Assembly (NCBI GenBank): GCA_050290245.1
Contig: JBNKHH010000080.1
Span: forward strand, 1-64,000
Length of the DNA: 64,000 bases
Direction of reading: 5' to 3'
Source: JBNKHH01 sp050290245
GTDB taxonomy: Bacteria; Pseudomonadota; Alphaproteobacteria; Rhodobacterales; Rhodobacteraceae
Below, piece by piece: positions 1-8,331 of the stretch. How positions within the stretch are numbered: the stretch's first letter is position 1; every line of letters starts with the position of its first letter. The notes under the pieces were generated by a model. That model did no database searches. It saw nothing but the letters and a program-made list of their open reading frames with translations, and had not been told where the DNA came from. The position numbers were made by a program, and so were the translations under genes.

Positions 1-662
1 TTATGGACAACGAGACCGACCAGGGCGACGACAAGGTTTCAATAATGACACTGCATGCCGCCAAGGGACTGGAGTTTCCAGCCGTGTTCCTGCCCGGCTG
101 GGAGGACGGTTTGTTCCCGTCGCAGCGGTCAATGGACGAAAGCGGGCTGAAGGGCCTCGAAGAGGAGCGGCGGCTGGCCTACGTGGGTCTGACGCGGGCC
201 GAGGAAGTGGCGACGGTCACGTTTGCAGGGAACCGGTTCGTCTTCGGACAGTGGCAGTCGGCGATGCCGTCGCGGTTCATCGACGAAATCCCGGCCGAGA
301 CGGTCGAGGTGCTGTCGCCCGCTGGCCTTTACGGCGGTATGCAGGCGGCCCCGAAAAGTAATCTGGCCGACCGGGTAGCCAAGGCGGATGTCTACAACTC
401 ACCGGGCTGGAAGCGTTTGCAGACCCGCGCGCAGGAGCGTGGCGTGCGCCAGCCTCAAGAAAGCCGCAACATGGTGATCGATGCCACGGCGGTATCGTCC
501 TTTACCGTGGGCGAACGGGTGTTCCACCAAAAATTCGGCTATGGGCTGGTGACCTCGATCGAGGGCGACAAGCTGAGCGTGGCCTTTGAAAAGGCGGGCG
601 AGAAAAAGGTCGTGGCGTCTTACGTCACGGCGTCGGAAAAAGCGGACGATATTCCGTTCTAG
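1..662 (+). CDS. uvrD: UvrD/PcrA-family DNA helicase, C-terminal part (5' end outside window)
   Basis: This is the C-terminal 219 or so residues of a superfamily 1A 3'-5' DNA helicase for repair and replication. The frame is already open at the left edge, so the N-terminal Walker A part lies outside and the ATG at 3 is internal. Helicase motif V (TLHAAKGLEFPAVFLPG) and motif VI (EERRLAYVGLTRA) follow each other as in UvrD. The last 50 or so residues (VGERVFHQKFGYGLV and on) match the Tudor-like RNA-polymerase-interaction tail of UvrD/PcrA. The stop is at 660-662. Family assignment is secure; whether the organism calls it uvrD or pcrA is convention. Confidence 0.93.
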   Translation, partial: MDNETDQGDDKVSIMTLHAAKGLEFPAVFLPGWEDGLFPSQRSMDESGLKGLEEERRLAYVGLTRAEEVATVTFAGNRFVFGQWQSAMPSRFIDEIPAETVEVLSPAGLYGGMQAAPKSNLADRVAKADVYNSPGWKRLQTRAQERGVRQPQESRNMVIDATAVSSFTVGERVFHQKFGYGLVTSIEGDKLSVAFEKAGEKKVVASYVTASEKADDIPF

Positions 663-754
663 GATGCCATCGCGAATTCGTTGACCGATATCAATGTAAT
701 AGAAGCTTTTTCTTGTGTTCATCGGAGGACATGGAGTCCGGGAGGAGGACGTCA

Positions 755-1447
755 ATGTTTCTCGGGGGTGCACTACTTCGAACATTGATCGCCGCCGTGG
801 CGATGGCGTTGCTGGCCGGAGCCGGAGCCGCGCAAGACTATGTCATCACGCCGAAGGGCAAGTTGAGCGACCGCGATTTCTACCGGTTGGTGTCCTGCGG
901 CGCAGCGCCGGGCGGCAAGTGCCGCGTACCGGCGGCGCGGTGGAGCAAGGCTGACGCCACGAACCTTACGCTAAGCATCGTCTCGGTCCAGAGGGGCTTT
1001 CCGGTGCGCCAGGAAAAGGCAATCCGGTCGGCCGTTGCGCGGGCGATCAACGAGTTGAACGGCGTCGGTGCCGGGGTTCATTTGTCGCTAGTCTCGGGGG
1101 GCAGGGCGGATATGGAAATCCACCTTGTCACGAAGACCCTGAAGTCGGTTTTACCTCAGGCGCGCAGCATCCAGGAAGAGATCGTTACGACCGGAGCGAT
1201 CGCCATGGTGCGTGTGCACCGGCAGGGATCGCGGATTACCAAGGCAACGGTTTTGTACACCAGCGATATCCCCAGCCGGATGACCAAGGCGACCGTGCTG
1301 GAAGAAATCGTCCAGGGCCTTGGGTTGCCGTTCGATATTCACAACAAGGCCTATTACAAGTCCTTGTTTTCAGAGACGGATTGTTGCCAGACGCGGCTGA
1401 AAGGCCAGGACGCGAAGGCGATCTTGTATCACTACCCACCGGGGTGA
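755..1447 (+). CDS. Secreted DUF2927-type protein
   Basis: Predicted 230-residue exported protein. The ATG at 755 is chosen because a strong GGAGGAGG (741-748) lies 6 bases upstream and the product then opens with a clean signal peptide ending in AGAGAA/QDY. An upstream ATG at 731 would break the signal peptide. The C-terminal half carries the conserved stretch TKATVLEEIVQGLGLPFDI seen in DUF2927 proteins, a family of unknown function whose pattern resembles a degenerate zinc-protease (HExxH-like region with EE in place of HE). Cysteines near both ends may form disulfides. It is followed 42 bases later by another small exported protein, so the two may be co-transcribed. Confidence 0.75.
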   Translation: MFLGGALLRTLIAAVAMALLAGAGAAQDYVITPKGKLSDRDFYRLVSCGAAPGGKCRVPAARWSKADATNLTLSIVSVQRGFPVRQEKAIRSAVARAINELNGVGAGVHLSLVSGGRADMEIHLVTKTLKSVLPQARSIQEEIVTTGAIAMVRVHRQGSRITKATVLYTSDIPSRMTKATVLEEIVQGLGLPFDIHNKAYYKSLFSETDCCQTRLKGQDAKAILYHYPPG

Positions 1448-1489
1448 TGCGAGGCATTTCCTTAAAGTATTCAACATGGAGGCGAGACC

Positions 1490-1897
1490 ATGAAATTCAT
1501 TTGGATTGTGCTGTTGGCGGCCTTCGCCACGCCTGCGCTTGCTGAAAAGGGCGACATTTATGACTGCAAGTTCAAGGTCAGTCGAGGCCAATGGCTGGTC
1601 GATCAGGTCATCGTCGGGGTCGGGCACAAGTCGGGGAACGCCTATGTCTACGACGGGATGGTGCACGTGGCCTACGGCAAGCCGATGCAGGTCAAGATTA
1701 CCCAGAACGACGACAGCCGACTGGTTTTCAGATGGACGGTCCCAGTCACCGACAGCTGGAACATGACACGCAAGGTCAATTTCCGCCTGACTTATATCAA
1801 GAAGAACAAGCGGGCGACCGTGGCTTCGGACGTCGCCGGATACGAAAACCATGACACCGCCAGAGGCAGTTGCGCCAGGAAGATCGGTGAAATCTGA
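1490..1897 (+). CDS. Small exported protein of unknown function
   Basis: This 135-residue product begins with a signal peptide (MKFIWIVLLAAFATPALA, cleavage after ALA). The mature part is basic and rich in beta-type alternation, with two cysteines (near DCKFK and GSCARK) that could bridge its ends. A good Shine-Dalgarno (GGAGGCGAG) sits just before the ATG. I do not recognise a family. The gene lies 42 bases after the DUF2927 gene on the same strand, so a two-gene envelope operon is likely. It is real on the strength of the leader, ribosome site and spacing, but no function can be given. Confidence 0.7.
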   Translation: MKFIWIVLLAAFATPALAEKGDIYDCKFKVSRGQWLVDQVIVGVGHKSGNAYVYDGMVHVAYGKPMQVKITQNDDSRLVFRWTVPVTDSWNMTRKVNFRLTYIKKNKRATVASDVAGYENHDTARGSCARKIGEI

Positions 1898-1950
1898 CCG
1901 GGCCTTGGTGGCTGGTCCGGCCGGTCTGAAAATTCCGGATCGGCAGCGGT

Positions 1951-2574
1951 CTATACGCGCCGGGCGAGCAGGTCGATCAAGGCCGAGGATCCCTTGTGCC
2001 CGCTGCCTTCATCAAGGTCTTCATCCCAGCTTTCAAGCCGCAGGATGTCGAGGTCGCTGAAGGCCTCGCGCAGGAGGTCTTCGGTGTACATGTTTTCGAC
2101 ATTCGGCGGACCGCCGGTGCCGCGGCCGACCTGTTCGGGGCGATATCCGAGAATATAGAGCATACCGCCCGGCGCGACGGCGCGTTTCAAAGCGTCGAAG
2201 GTCTGGGTGCGGGCCTTGGGCGAAAGGAACTGAAAATAGATGCCCGCAACAAGGTCATATGGCTGGGCGTCCCAGTCCCAGGCGCCGATTTCCGCTTGGT
2301 TAAAGTCGACGGTAACGCCGCGCTGTGCGGCCAGGCTCCGGGCTTTGGCGAGACCTGCGGGCGCGGCGTCGAAAGCCGTGACGTCAAAGCCCTGCTCTGC
2401 CAGCCAGACCGAGTTGCGCCCCTCGCCGTCGGCGATAGCCAGAGCGCGGCCCGAGGCGGGCAGGTGGTCGCGGATACGCTCCAGTGGGCGGGCCGGAGCG
2501 GTTCCAAAGATGAAATCCGTCGTCGCGCCATAGCGGTTGTCCCAGAATCCGTCGGGTCGATTAGGAATGCTCAT
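1951..2574 (-). CDS. Class I SAM-dependent methyltransferase
   Basis: The 207-residue protein starts at the ATG at 2574, which overlaps the stop of the upstream aminopeptidase gene by 4 bases. The frame stays open further upstream, but only as a shadow of that gene. The N-terminus (FWDNRYG) and the glycine motif I region (ALAIADGEGRNSVWLAEQG, residues about 45-63) followed by VTAFDAAP are typical of TehB/UbiE-like small methyltransferases. APGGMLYILGYRPEQ fits motif III. The NVENMY and EDLDEGSGHKG stretches are typical of the tellurite-resistance/thiopurine-like group. The substrate is unknown. It is translationally coupled to the aminopeptidase, though no shared function is evident. Confidence 0.82.
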   Translation of the reverse strand: MSIPNRPDGFWDNRYGATTDFIFGTAPARPLERIRDHLPASGRALAIADGEGRNSVWLAEQGFDVTAFDAAPAGLAKARSLAAQRGVTVDFNQAEIGAWDWDAQPYDLVAGIYFQFLSPKARTQTFDALKRAVAPGGMLYILGYRPEQVGRGTGGPPNVENMYTEDLLREAFSDLDILRLESWDEDLDEGSGHKGSSALIDLLARRV

Positions 2575-3812
2575 GCCCAGTTTCCTTTGCGAAAGACCGG
2601 CACGTTTTCGCCGGATTGGGTGATGCCGTCGATGTCGGTGTCCGGCCCGCCGATCATCCAGTCGACGTGGATCAAACTGGCATTGCCGCCACGCGCTGCG
2701 ATCTGGTCGTCGTTGAGGCCGGCGGTGTCCTTGAGGCAATCCTTGTAGCACTGGCCCAGGGCGATGTGGCAGGCGGCGTTTTCGTCGAACAGCGTGTTGT
2801 AGAACAGGATGCCGGTTTCCGAGATCGGCGAAGCATAGGGCACAAGAGCCACCTCGCCGATGCGGCGTGCGCCCTCGTCGGTGTCGAGCAGCTTGAGAAA
2901 CACCTCTTCGCCCCTGGTGGCGCTGGCTTTGGTGATGCGGCCGGCCTCAAACGTGACCTCGATCCCCTCGATTAGCGTACCCTGGTGGGCGAGCGGCTTT
3001 GAGGCCTTGACGGTGCCATCGACGCGATCCTTGTGAGGCGTCGTGAACACCTCTTCGGTCGGGATGTTCGGATTGCAGGTCACGCCGTTCTTGGCCACGG
3101 AAGCGCCGCCCATCCAGAGATGACCGTCGGCGAGGCCCACGGTCAGGTCGGTGCCGGGCGAGGTGAAGTGCAGCGCGGCGAAGTTATGGTCGTTCAGCCA
3201 GTCGCGGCGGGCGGCAAGATCGGCGTTATGGGCGGCCCAGGCAGCGGTCGGGTCGTTCCGGTCGACGCGCGAGGCGGCAAAGATGGCTTTGGCCAGCGCG
3301 GCCTGGGCGTCGTCGGCCGACATGTCGTGGTAGACAAGCTGCGACCAGGCGCGGCCCGGATAGGCAGCGATGTTCCAGTTGATTTCGAATCCGGCGATCT
3401 TTTCCAGCGCGGGCTTGTAGGCGGCGGCATTGGCCTTGGCGGCGGTGGCGACCTTGGCCGGGTCCTGGTCGGACAGCGCCATGGGGTTGTCGGCGACGAT
3501 GGCGAGACGGGCAGCGTTGTTGCCATAGGCTTCGGCCATCCCCTTGTAGAGCCAGCCGGCCGCGCGTTCGAAGGTGTCGTCGGCGCCGTGCTGATAGCGC
3601 GCGCGCGTGATTTCCTCGTCCGCCAGGATCGGTGTCACAAGGCCGGCGCCTGCCTTGTAGGCCTGGACCACAACGCGGCGCACCAGCGGCAGGGCTTCGG
3701 CCGAGGCAGTGATGATGAGGTCCTGGCCGGGTTGGAGGTTCAGCCCGGTGCCGACTATGACCTCGGCCAGGCGGTCGAGGGCGGTGGTGTCGAAAGGCAG
3801 GGTATCGGTCAT
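2571..3812 (-). CDS. M29-family aminopeptidase
   Basis: This 413-residue protein belongs to peptidase family M29 (AmpS/aminopeptidase T), cytoplasmic two-metal exopeptidases that remove N-terminal residues. The start is the ATG at 3812 (MTDTLPFDTT); the upstream in-frame extension is low-complexity and unlikely. Visible family motifs are PTEEVFTTPHKDRVDG (about residues 245-260), the glutamates in EGIEVTFE, the block LFDENAACHIALGQ, and HVDWMIGG near the end, which carry the Glu/His/Asp metal ligands. Length is normal for the family (about 410). It overlaps the following methyltransferase by 4 bases (ATGA). Confidence 0.9.
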   Translation of the reverse strand: MTDTLPFDTTALDRLAEVIVGTGLNLQPGQDLIITASAEALPLVRRVVVQAYKAGAGLVTPILADEEITRARYQHGADDTFERAAGWLYKGMAEAYGNNAARLAIVADNPMALSDQDPAKVATAAKANAAAYKPALEKIAGFEINWNIAAYPGRAWSQLVYHDMSADDAQAALAKAIFAASRVDRNDPTAAWAAHNADLAARRDWLNDHNFAALHFTSPGTDLTVGLADGHLWMGGASVAKNGVTCNPNIPTEEVFTTPHKDRVDGTVKASKPLAHQGTLIEGIEVTFEAGRITKASATRGEEVFLKLLDTDEGARRIGEVALVPYASPISETGILFYNTLFDENAACHIALGQCYKDCLKDTAGLNDDQIAARGGNASLIHVDWMIGGPDTDIDGITQSGENVPVFRKGNWA

Positions 3813-3873
3813 GAAAGGCTCCGGTATGGGTCGTGCTTCAAAGAGGTGGGGATCGTTCGTGGCGAAGACAAAC

Positions 3874-3905
3874 AAAAACGCGCCCCCGAAGGAAGCGCGT
3901 TTTTT
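3874..3905 (-). terminator. Rho-independent terminator of the DUF6280-like gene
   Basis: A perfect 10-bp stem pairs AAAAACGCGC (3874-3883) with GCGCGTTTTT (3895-3904) around an 11-base loop. Read on the minus strand it lies 23 bases after the stop of the gene at 3928-4266 and ends in a T run, so it probably separates that gene from the downstream aminopeptidase. It is symmetrical and could also act on the other strand. Confidence 0.75.
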
Positions 3906-3927
3906 CAATATCCGAAGGGATGCTGCG

Positions 3928-4266
3928 TCAGGCGGCGCGCTTGGCACCGTCGGTTGCGGCCGCTTCGGCGGCATGGCGGCGTTCGCTTTCCTCGCGGCTG
4001 AGCGCCACGGAGGTACGAACACCCTTGCCCACGAATTCCATCAGGCCCTTCACGACACGTTCGTTCGGGTCGATTCCGGCGCAGGACAGAACTTCGCGGC
4101 CATCACGTGAGCGCGCCCAACGGGCGATCTGTTCGGGGCCATTGCCATATTTCTTGTCGTCGGCAATTGCATCGTCCAAAGCCGCCAGAACCACGGCAGC
4201 GAAAAGCTTCCGCGCGCGGTTGCCTTGCTCATGGTTGAATGCTGTGCCGTCCACAAAATCTGCCAT
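3928..4266 (-). CDS. DUF6280-like small cytoplasmic protein
   Basis: The 112-residue protein has no signal peptide or membrane segment. It is highly polar and helical, with a conserved-looking core (KLFAAVVLAALDDAIADDKK, then ARWARSRDGREVLSCAGIDP). From memory it matches a small protein family conserved across Rhodobacteraceae (DUF6280). No function is known. The C-terminus is alanine- and glutamate-rich. It is monocistronic, with its own terminator downstream, and diverges from efp across a 220-base intergenic region. The single Cys and the WARSRDGR patch are the only distinctive residues. Confidence 0.7.
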   Translation of the reverse strand: MADFVDGTAFNHEQGNRARKLFAAVVLAALDDAIADDKKYGNGPEQIARWARSRDGREVLSCAGIDPNERVVKGLMEFVGKGVRTSVALSREESERRHAAEAAATDGAKRAA

Positions 4267-4485
4267 TCTGAGTCCTATTTATTGTTGCTCTTGCCGCATT
4301 AGACAGGCGTGCCGCCCCTTATGACGCCTATGCGACCAGTTGTGGGTTTCTATTTTGGAATGCCTGCCATGCACTCAGCGCATAACTAACTCTTCCAACC
4401 CGAATTTCGGTCCGTCTTGCGGGGACCTTTGTGCTGGAATATAGGGTCATCGACCTCTGAATCAACAAAAACATCGGTTTATACT

Positions 4486-5049
4486 ATGGCGAAGATTAAC
4501 GGCAACGAGATCCGGCCCGGAAACGTGTTGGAGCATAACGACGGGCTTTGGGTCGCCGTGAAGGTGGACCACGTCAAGCCTGGCAAGGGCGGTGCCTTCG
4601 CCCAGGTCGAGTTGAAGAACCTCAGGAACGGCTCGAAACTGAACGAACGATTCCGGTCGGCGGACAAGGTCGAGCGTGTGCGGCTTGAACAAAAGGACCA
4701 GCAGTTCCTTTACGAGAACGACGGGATGTTGGTGTTCATGGACAGCGAAACCTATGAGCAGATCGAACTGCCCGCCGACATCCTCGGCGACCGCCGTCCG
4801 TTCCTGCAGGACGGGATGACAATACAGATCGAGTACCATGAAAGCGAGGCGCTGAGCGCCTCCCTGCCGCAAAAAGTCACCTGTGTCGTCGCCGAGACCG
4901 AGCCGGTGGTGAAAGGCCAGACGGCGGCGAACTCGTTCAAGCCCGCGGTTCTGGATAACGGCGTGCGCATCACCATCCCGCCCTTCGTGGGCGAGGGGGA
5001 GTCGGTCGTCGTGAACACCGAGACCATGGAGTATGCCGAGCGCGCCTGA
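4486..5049 (+). CDS. efp: Elongation factor P
   Basis: This is the 187-residue translation factor that binds between the P and E sites and relieves ribosome stalling at polyproline. All three beta-barrel domains are present: the KOW-like N domain (1-65), OB domain II (68-125) and the C-terminal OB domain (about 130-187, with NGVRITIPPFVGEGE). The tip loop reads VDHVKPGKGGAF with Lys at position 34, the residue modified in the EpmA-type group. The start at 4486 gives the usual MAKINGNEIRPG opening, although the Shine-Dalgarno is weak. Transcription ends at a strong terminator at 5069-5096. Confidence 0.96.
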   Translation: MAKINGNEIRPGNVLEHNDGLWVAVKVDHVKPGKGGAFAQVELKNLRNGSKLNERFRSADKVERVRLEQKDQQFLYENDGMLVFMDSETYEQIELPADILGDRRPFLQDGMTIQIEYHESEALSASLPQKVTCVVAETEPVVKGQTAANSFKPAVLDNGVRITIPPFVGEGESVVVNTETMEYAERA

Positions 5050-5068
5050 CGGGGTCGTGCGCGCGATA

Positions 5069-5096
5069 GCCCCCGATTGCCGGGGGCGGGGTTTTT
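5069..5096 (+). terminator. Rho-independent terminator after efp
   Basis: The 7-bp perfect stem GCCCCCG (5069-5075)/CGGGGGC (5081-5087) has an ATTGC loop, followed by GGGG and five Ts. It starts 20 bases after the efp stop. Confidence 0.85.
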
Positions 5097-5101
5097 GATC
5101 G

Positions 5102-5132
5102 GTCTCCTGGCGTAAACGTCAGGAGACTTTTT
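5102..5132 (+). promoter_or_regulatory. Hairpin with T-run that buries the ribosome site of the GNAT gene
   Basis: GTCTCCTG (5102-5109) pairs with CAGGAGAC (5120-5127). The stem continues through a G-T pair and CGT/ACG to a two-base loop, then five Ts follow at 5128-5132, directly before the ATG at 5134. The only Shine-Dalgarno of that gene (AGGAG, 5121-5125) is inside the 3' arm. The element may be a second terminator of efp or a leader that blocks translation when folded. Confidence 0.6.
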
Positions 5133-5133
5133 C

Positions 5134-5619
5134 ATGATCAGACAGCTTCAAGAAAACGAAGTGGCACGGATCGTGCCGCTCTATGAGGCCGTGCAGGCCC
5201 TGCATGCCGAGGTCTATCCCTGGCGGTTTCGCGCCGCCATGGACGCCCGCGCCCTGGTTGGGGAGGTGGCCGGGCTGATCGGCGATGGCCATGTCTGCCT
5301 TGTCGACGAGGTGGACGGCGTCCTGCGCGGCTTCCTGTTGTACGAGGTTCAGGAAACGGATGGCACCATTCAGAAGCACCGGGAACGCCTAGGCATAATT
5401 CACGTGGTGTCCATCGCCGAGGATCACCGCCGAAAAGGTGTCGGAGTCGGCCTGATGAAAGCCGCTCTCGCGGCAATGGCCGATAGCGGTGTGCCGCGGT
5501 GGAGGGCCAGTCACTGGGCCTTCAACGAGGCTTCGCATGGCTTGATGCGAGCCATGGGGGCAGAAGTGGCGCTGCTGTTTCTTGAAGGGGAGACCAGGGA
5601 GCCCGAGGCATCCGTCTGA
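5134..5619 (+). CDS. GNAT-family N-acetyltransferase
   Basis: This 161-residue acetyl-CoA-dependent acetyltransferase shows the GNAT core: strand 4 HVVSIAEDHRRKGVGVGLM (about residues 90-108) with the Q/R-x-x-G-x-G acetyl-CoA pyrophosphate loop, then a helix and a typical late segment (WAFNEASHGLMRAMGAEV). The N-terminus (MIRQLQENEVARIVPLYEAV) is the usual first strand and helix. The acceptor substrate is unknown. It is flanked by terminators on both sides (5069-5096 and 5656-5683), so it is expressed alone, and its ribosome site sits in a hairpin. Confidence 0.85.
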   Translation: MIRQLQENEVARIVPLYEAVQALHAEVYPWRFRAAMDARALVGEVAGLIGDGHVCLVDEVDGVLRGFLLYEVQETDGTIQKHRERLGIIHVVSIAEDHRRKGVGVGLMKAALAAMADSGVPRWRASHWAFNEASHGLMRAMGAEVALLFLEGETREPEASV

Positions 5620-5655
5620 GGCTCGGTTGCGCCGGGCGCTCGCCGGTCACGGCGC

Positions 5656-5683
5656 GGGCCGCTGCGATTGCAGCGGCCCTTTT
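5656..5683 (+). terminator. Rho-independent terminator after the GNAT gene
   Basis: A perfect 10-bp stem GGGCCGCTGC (5656-5665)/GCAGCGGCCC (5670-5679) has a GATT tetraloop and is followed by four Ts. It lies 37 bases after the GNAT stop, between two convergent genes. Confidence 0.88.
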
Positions 5684-5729
5684 GCGTACTTGGGGCCAGA
5701 TAAGGCCCCGAAGGGTTTTTCCGGACAGC

Positions 5730-6848
5730 CTATTTCAGGTAGGGGGCCGGGTCGACGCTGTCGAAGCCCTCGCGCACCTCGAAATGCAGGAAGGGCGGCG
5801 TGGCGGCGCGGATCACGGCGATTTTTTGGCCGCGTTTGACTTTGTCGCCCTTTTGAACAGCGATTTCATCGACACCGGCATAGACGGTCAGGAGGTTGTT
5901 TTCGTGGCGGATCACCAGGATCGGCACCTGGTCGGTGTCGCGGGTGATGGCGGCCACGGTGCCGTTGTCGGCGGCCACCACGGCTGCGCCGGCGCTGGCC
6001 GAGATGCCGATGCCCTCGTTCTTGCCCTTTTCATAGGTGCGTATGATCTTGCCCTGAACCGGCATCCTGAGCCGCGAGGTGTCCGAGGCGGCGGTCTGAG
6101 GCGCGGGCGTCGGTTTCGGCGCGGGTGTGGCGGCGACCGGTTTGGCGTCCTGGGCGGGCAGCGGCGTGGCCGAGGAGGGCGGCAATGGGGCGAGCGAGCC
6201 TGTTCCGGGCGGCTCGATAGCGGCGGTCTGGACCTCTTGGCTGGCCGTGCGAGTCGGGATCAGGAGGTATTGGCCGACGCGCAGTGCGAGGTCGGGGCCG
6301 AGGCCATTCCATTCGGCCAGTGCTGCGACCGGTACGTCGTAGAGACGGGCGATCGAGAACGCGGTTTCGCCCGGTGCAACACGGTGGCGCGTGGGTTCAA
6401 TGCCCGTAGGCAGACCGGGCTGGCCCTCGGCCCGGTCGATGGCCGTTCCGGCGATCGACGTTACGTCAAGAGTGCCCGCCGCGCCAAAGCCGGGTTCGGG
6501 GACACGCCGGGGCAGGGCGATGATTTCGCCTTCGCGCAGCACGACAGTTTCGGGAAGGGCGTTATGGCGGGCCAGTTCGCTGGCCGGAAGGCCGATCCGG
6601 GCGGCGACGGTCTGGACCGTGTCACCGCGCCGTGCAATCGCGACCTGGTAATTCGGGTAGGAGATGATCCCGCGCTCGTCGGGTTGGGGCGCGGTGGCTG
6701 TGGCTCCTCGGACTGCGTCCGAGGTGTCGAACCCGCCTGCACCACCGCGCAGGTCGAAGTCGAGGCCTCCGAAATCGCCGCAGGCAGTCAGTGCCAGGGT
6801 CGATGCTGCCAGGATAGCCGCACGTATTGTAAATGCCTTTTGGGTCAT
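5730..6848 (-). CDS. nlpD: NlpD-like LysM/LytM lipoprotein, probably an amidase activator
   Basis: The 372-residue lipoprotein starts at 6848, with AGGA upstream and a lipobox LTAC at about residues 18-21. Two LysM peptidoglycan-binding motifs lie at about 65-115 and 150-195, then a Pro/Ala-rich linker, then a C-terminal LytM (M23) domain from about 255. The LytM domain looks degenerate: the usual HxGxD is NEGIGIS, the YAH motif is YAG, and only one His of the HxH pair remains (LHFEVR). Zinc peptidase activity is therefore unlikely, as in E. coli NlpD/EnvC, which activate cell-division amidases. It follows pcm and surE, the classic gene order, 56 bases after pcm. Confidence 0.88.
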   Translation of the reverse strand: MTQKAFTIRAAILAASTLALTACGDFGGLDFDLRGGAGGFDTSDAVRGATATAPQPDERGIISYPNYQVAIARRGDTVQTVAARIGLPASELARHNALPETVVLREGEIIALPRRVPEPGFGAAGTLDVTSIAGTAIDRAEGQPGLPTGIEPTRHRVAPGETAFSIARLYDVPVAALAEWNGLGPDLALRVGQYLLIPTRTASQEVQTAAIEPPGTGSLAPLPPSSATPLPAQDAKPVAATPAPKPTPAPQTAASDTSRLRMPVQGKIIRTYEKGKNEGIGISASAGAAVVAADNGTVAAITRDTDQVPILVIRHENNLLTVYAGVDEIAVQKGDKVKRGQKIAVIRAATPPFLHFEVREGFDSVDPAPYLK

Positions 6849-6904
6849 ATGCTCATTCCTCACCACCACAAAGGCCCTCTTCCTGGGGCCGTCTTGCCGG
6901 ATTC

Positions 6905-7546
6905 TCAGTCCTGTCCCATGCCTTCGACCAGGGGGACGAACCGAACCTGGCGAAGTTCTTCATAGTCGAACCCGCTTTCGGTCCGGGTCACCTTGATCAG
7001 CACCTGTACGGCGTCGGACTGGCCAACCGGCACCACCATGATACCGCCTGTTTTCAACTCTGCCAACAAGGGACCGGGAGGATCTTCGGCCGCGGCCGTG
7101 ATCAGGATGCGGTCGAAGGGGGCCTGTTCGGCCAGTCCCCGTGTCCCGTCGGCGGGAAAGGCGGTGATATTCGTCAGGCCGAGCTGGTCGAACACCGCCT
7201 GCGCCTCGGCCACGAGACGCTTGTGGCGGTCGACGGTATAGACCCGGCGCACGAGCTGGCTGAGCACAGCGGCCTGATAGCCAGAGCCGGTGCCGATTTC
7301 GAGCACCGTGTGGCGCGGCTCAAGCTCAAGCGCCTGGGTCATCAGCGCAACCACCGAGGGCTGGGAGATGGTCTGGCCACAGGCGATCGGCAGCGGCATG
7401 TCCTCGTAGGCGCGTTCTGCGAAGACGCCTTTGACGAAGGCGCCCCGGTCTATCTTTTCCATGGCTTCGAGCACGCGTTTGTCACGCACGCCCTTCTGGC
7501 GGAGGGCAAAGACGAATTGCATGCGCGTTTCGGGATCGAGGCTCAT
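6905..7546 (-). CDS. pcm: Protein-L-isoaspartate O-methyltransferase
   Basis: The 213-residue enzyme repairs isoaspartyl residues in aged proteins using S-adenosylmethionine. The family signature GQTISQPSVVALM (57-69) and SAM motif I VLEIGTGSGYQAAVL (81-95) are both present, followed by YTVDRH and the NITAFPADGTRG stretch. Length is normal (about 210). It overlaps surE by 4 bases and precedes the nlpD-like gene, the conserved stress and stationary-phase gene block of proteobacteria. Confidence 0.94.
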   Translation of the reverse strand: MSLDPETRMQFVFALRQKGVRDKRVLEAMEKIDRGAFVKGVFAERAYEDMPLPIACGQTISQPSVVALMTQALELEPRHTVLEIGTGSGYQAAVLSQLVRRVYTVDRHKRLVAEAQAVFDQLGLTNITAFPADGTRGLAEQAPFDRILITAAAEDPPGPLLAELKTGGIMVVPVGQSDAVQVLIKVTRTESGFDYEELRQVRFVPLVEGMGQD

Positions 7547-8331
7547 GTGTCGAGGCGGGCCTTCAGTGTGTCGATGGTGTCATGGGCGGTCAGATCGGCG
7601 CGAAGCGGCGTGACCGAGATATAGCCGTCGATATTGGCCGTCACGTCGGTGCCGGGGCCGGTGGGGTGATGCTGGGGGCCGCCCTTGACCCAGAGGAACA
7701 TGCGGCCCGAGGGCGAAACCTGGGACTGGATGCCCATGCTGGTTTTTTCGCGCCAGCCCTGGGTGGTGACCCGCGTGCCCTTGACTGCGCTGGCGGGGAT
7801 GGGCGGGAAGTTGACGTTATAGAAGATCTGGTAGCCCGAGGTTTCCCAGATGCCCCCCGACAGGAGGCTTTTCACTGTCGCGGCGCCGTATTGGGCGGCG
7901 GTTTCGAAGGGGTCGTCGAGCTGATTGTTGTCGGGGCCATAGAACTGACTGAGGGCAATCGAGGGGATGCCCTGGAGGGCGCCTTCCATCGCACCGCCGA
8001 TGGTCCCGGAGTAAAGAACGTTTTCGCCGGCGTTGTTGCCACGGTTGACGCCGGAAAGGATCAGGTCGGGTTTGTCGTCCTTCAGCACCTCGTGAATACC
8101 CGCCAGAACGCAGTCGGCGGGCGAGCCTTCGGCGGCGTAGCGGTTTTCGCCAAAGCGGGTCAGCATGGTCGGGTGGGTATAGCTGATACAGTGGCCGACG
8201 CCCGATTGTTCGAAGGCGGGCGCAACGGTCCAGACCTCTCCCGAGGGGCCGGCGATCTCATGGGCGATGGCGTCCAGCACCTGCAGTCCGGGTGCATTGA
8301 TGCCGTCGTCGTTGGTGATGAGAATGCGCAT
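7543..8331 (-). CDS. surE: 5'/3'-nucleotidase SurE
   Basis: This 262-residue metal-dependent nucleoside monophosphate phosphatase opens with MRILITNDDGINAPG. It shows the metal and phosphate residues D8, D9, S43 (in AFEQSGVGH) and N96 (in SGVNRGNN). These four positions define the SurE active site. The C-terminal part ends in a helix after ISVTPLRADLTAHD, standard for the family. It is the first gene of the surE-pcm-nlpD set, and its TGA overlaps the pcm ATG. Confidence 0.95.
   Translation of the reverse strand: MRILITNDDGINAPGLQVLDAIAHEIAGPSGEVWTVAPAFEQSGVGHCISYTHPTMLTRFGENRYAAEGSPADCVLAGIHEVLKDDKPDLILSGVNRGNNAGENVLYSGTIGGAMEGALQGIPSIALSQFYGPDNNQLDDPFETAAQYGAATVKSLLSGGIWETSGYQIFYNVNFPPIPASAVKGTRVTTQGWREKTSMGIQSQVSPSGRMFLWVKGGPQHHPTGPGTDVTANIDGYISVTPLRADLTAHDTIDTLKARLDT

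Noticed and set aside
2616..4001. Long plus-strand open frames opposite the aminopeptidase and methyltransferase genes
   Set aside because: They lie antisense to genes with clear family motifs and are codon-bias shadows in GC-rich DNA.
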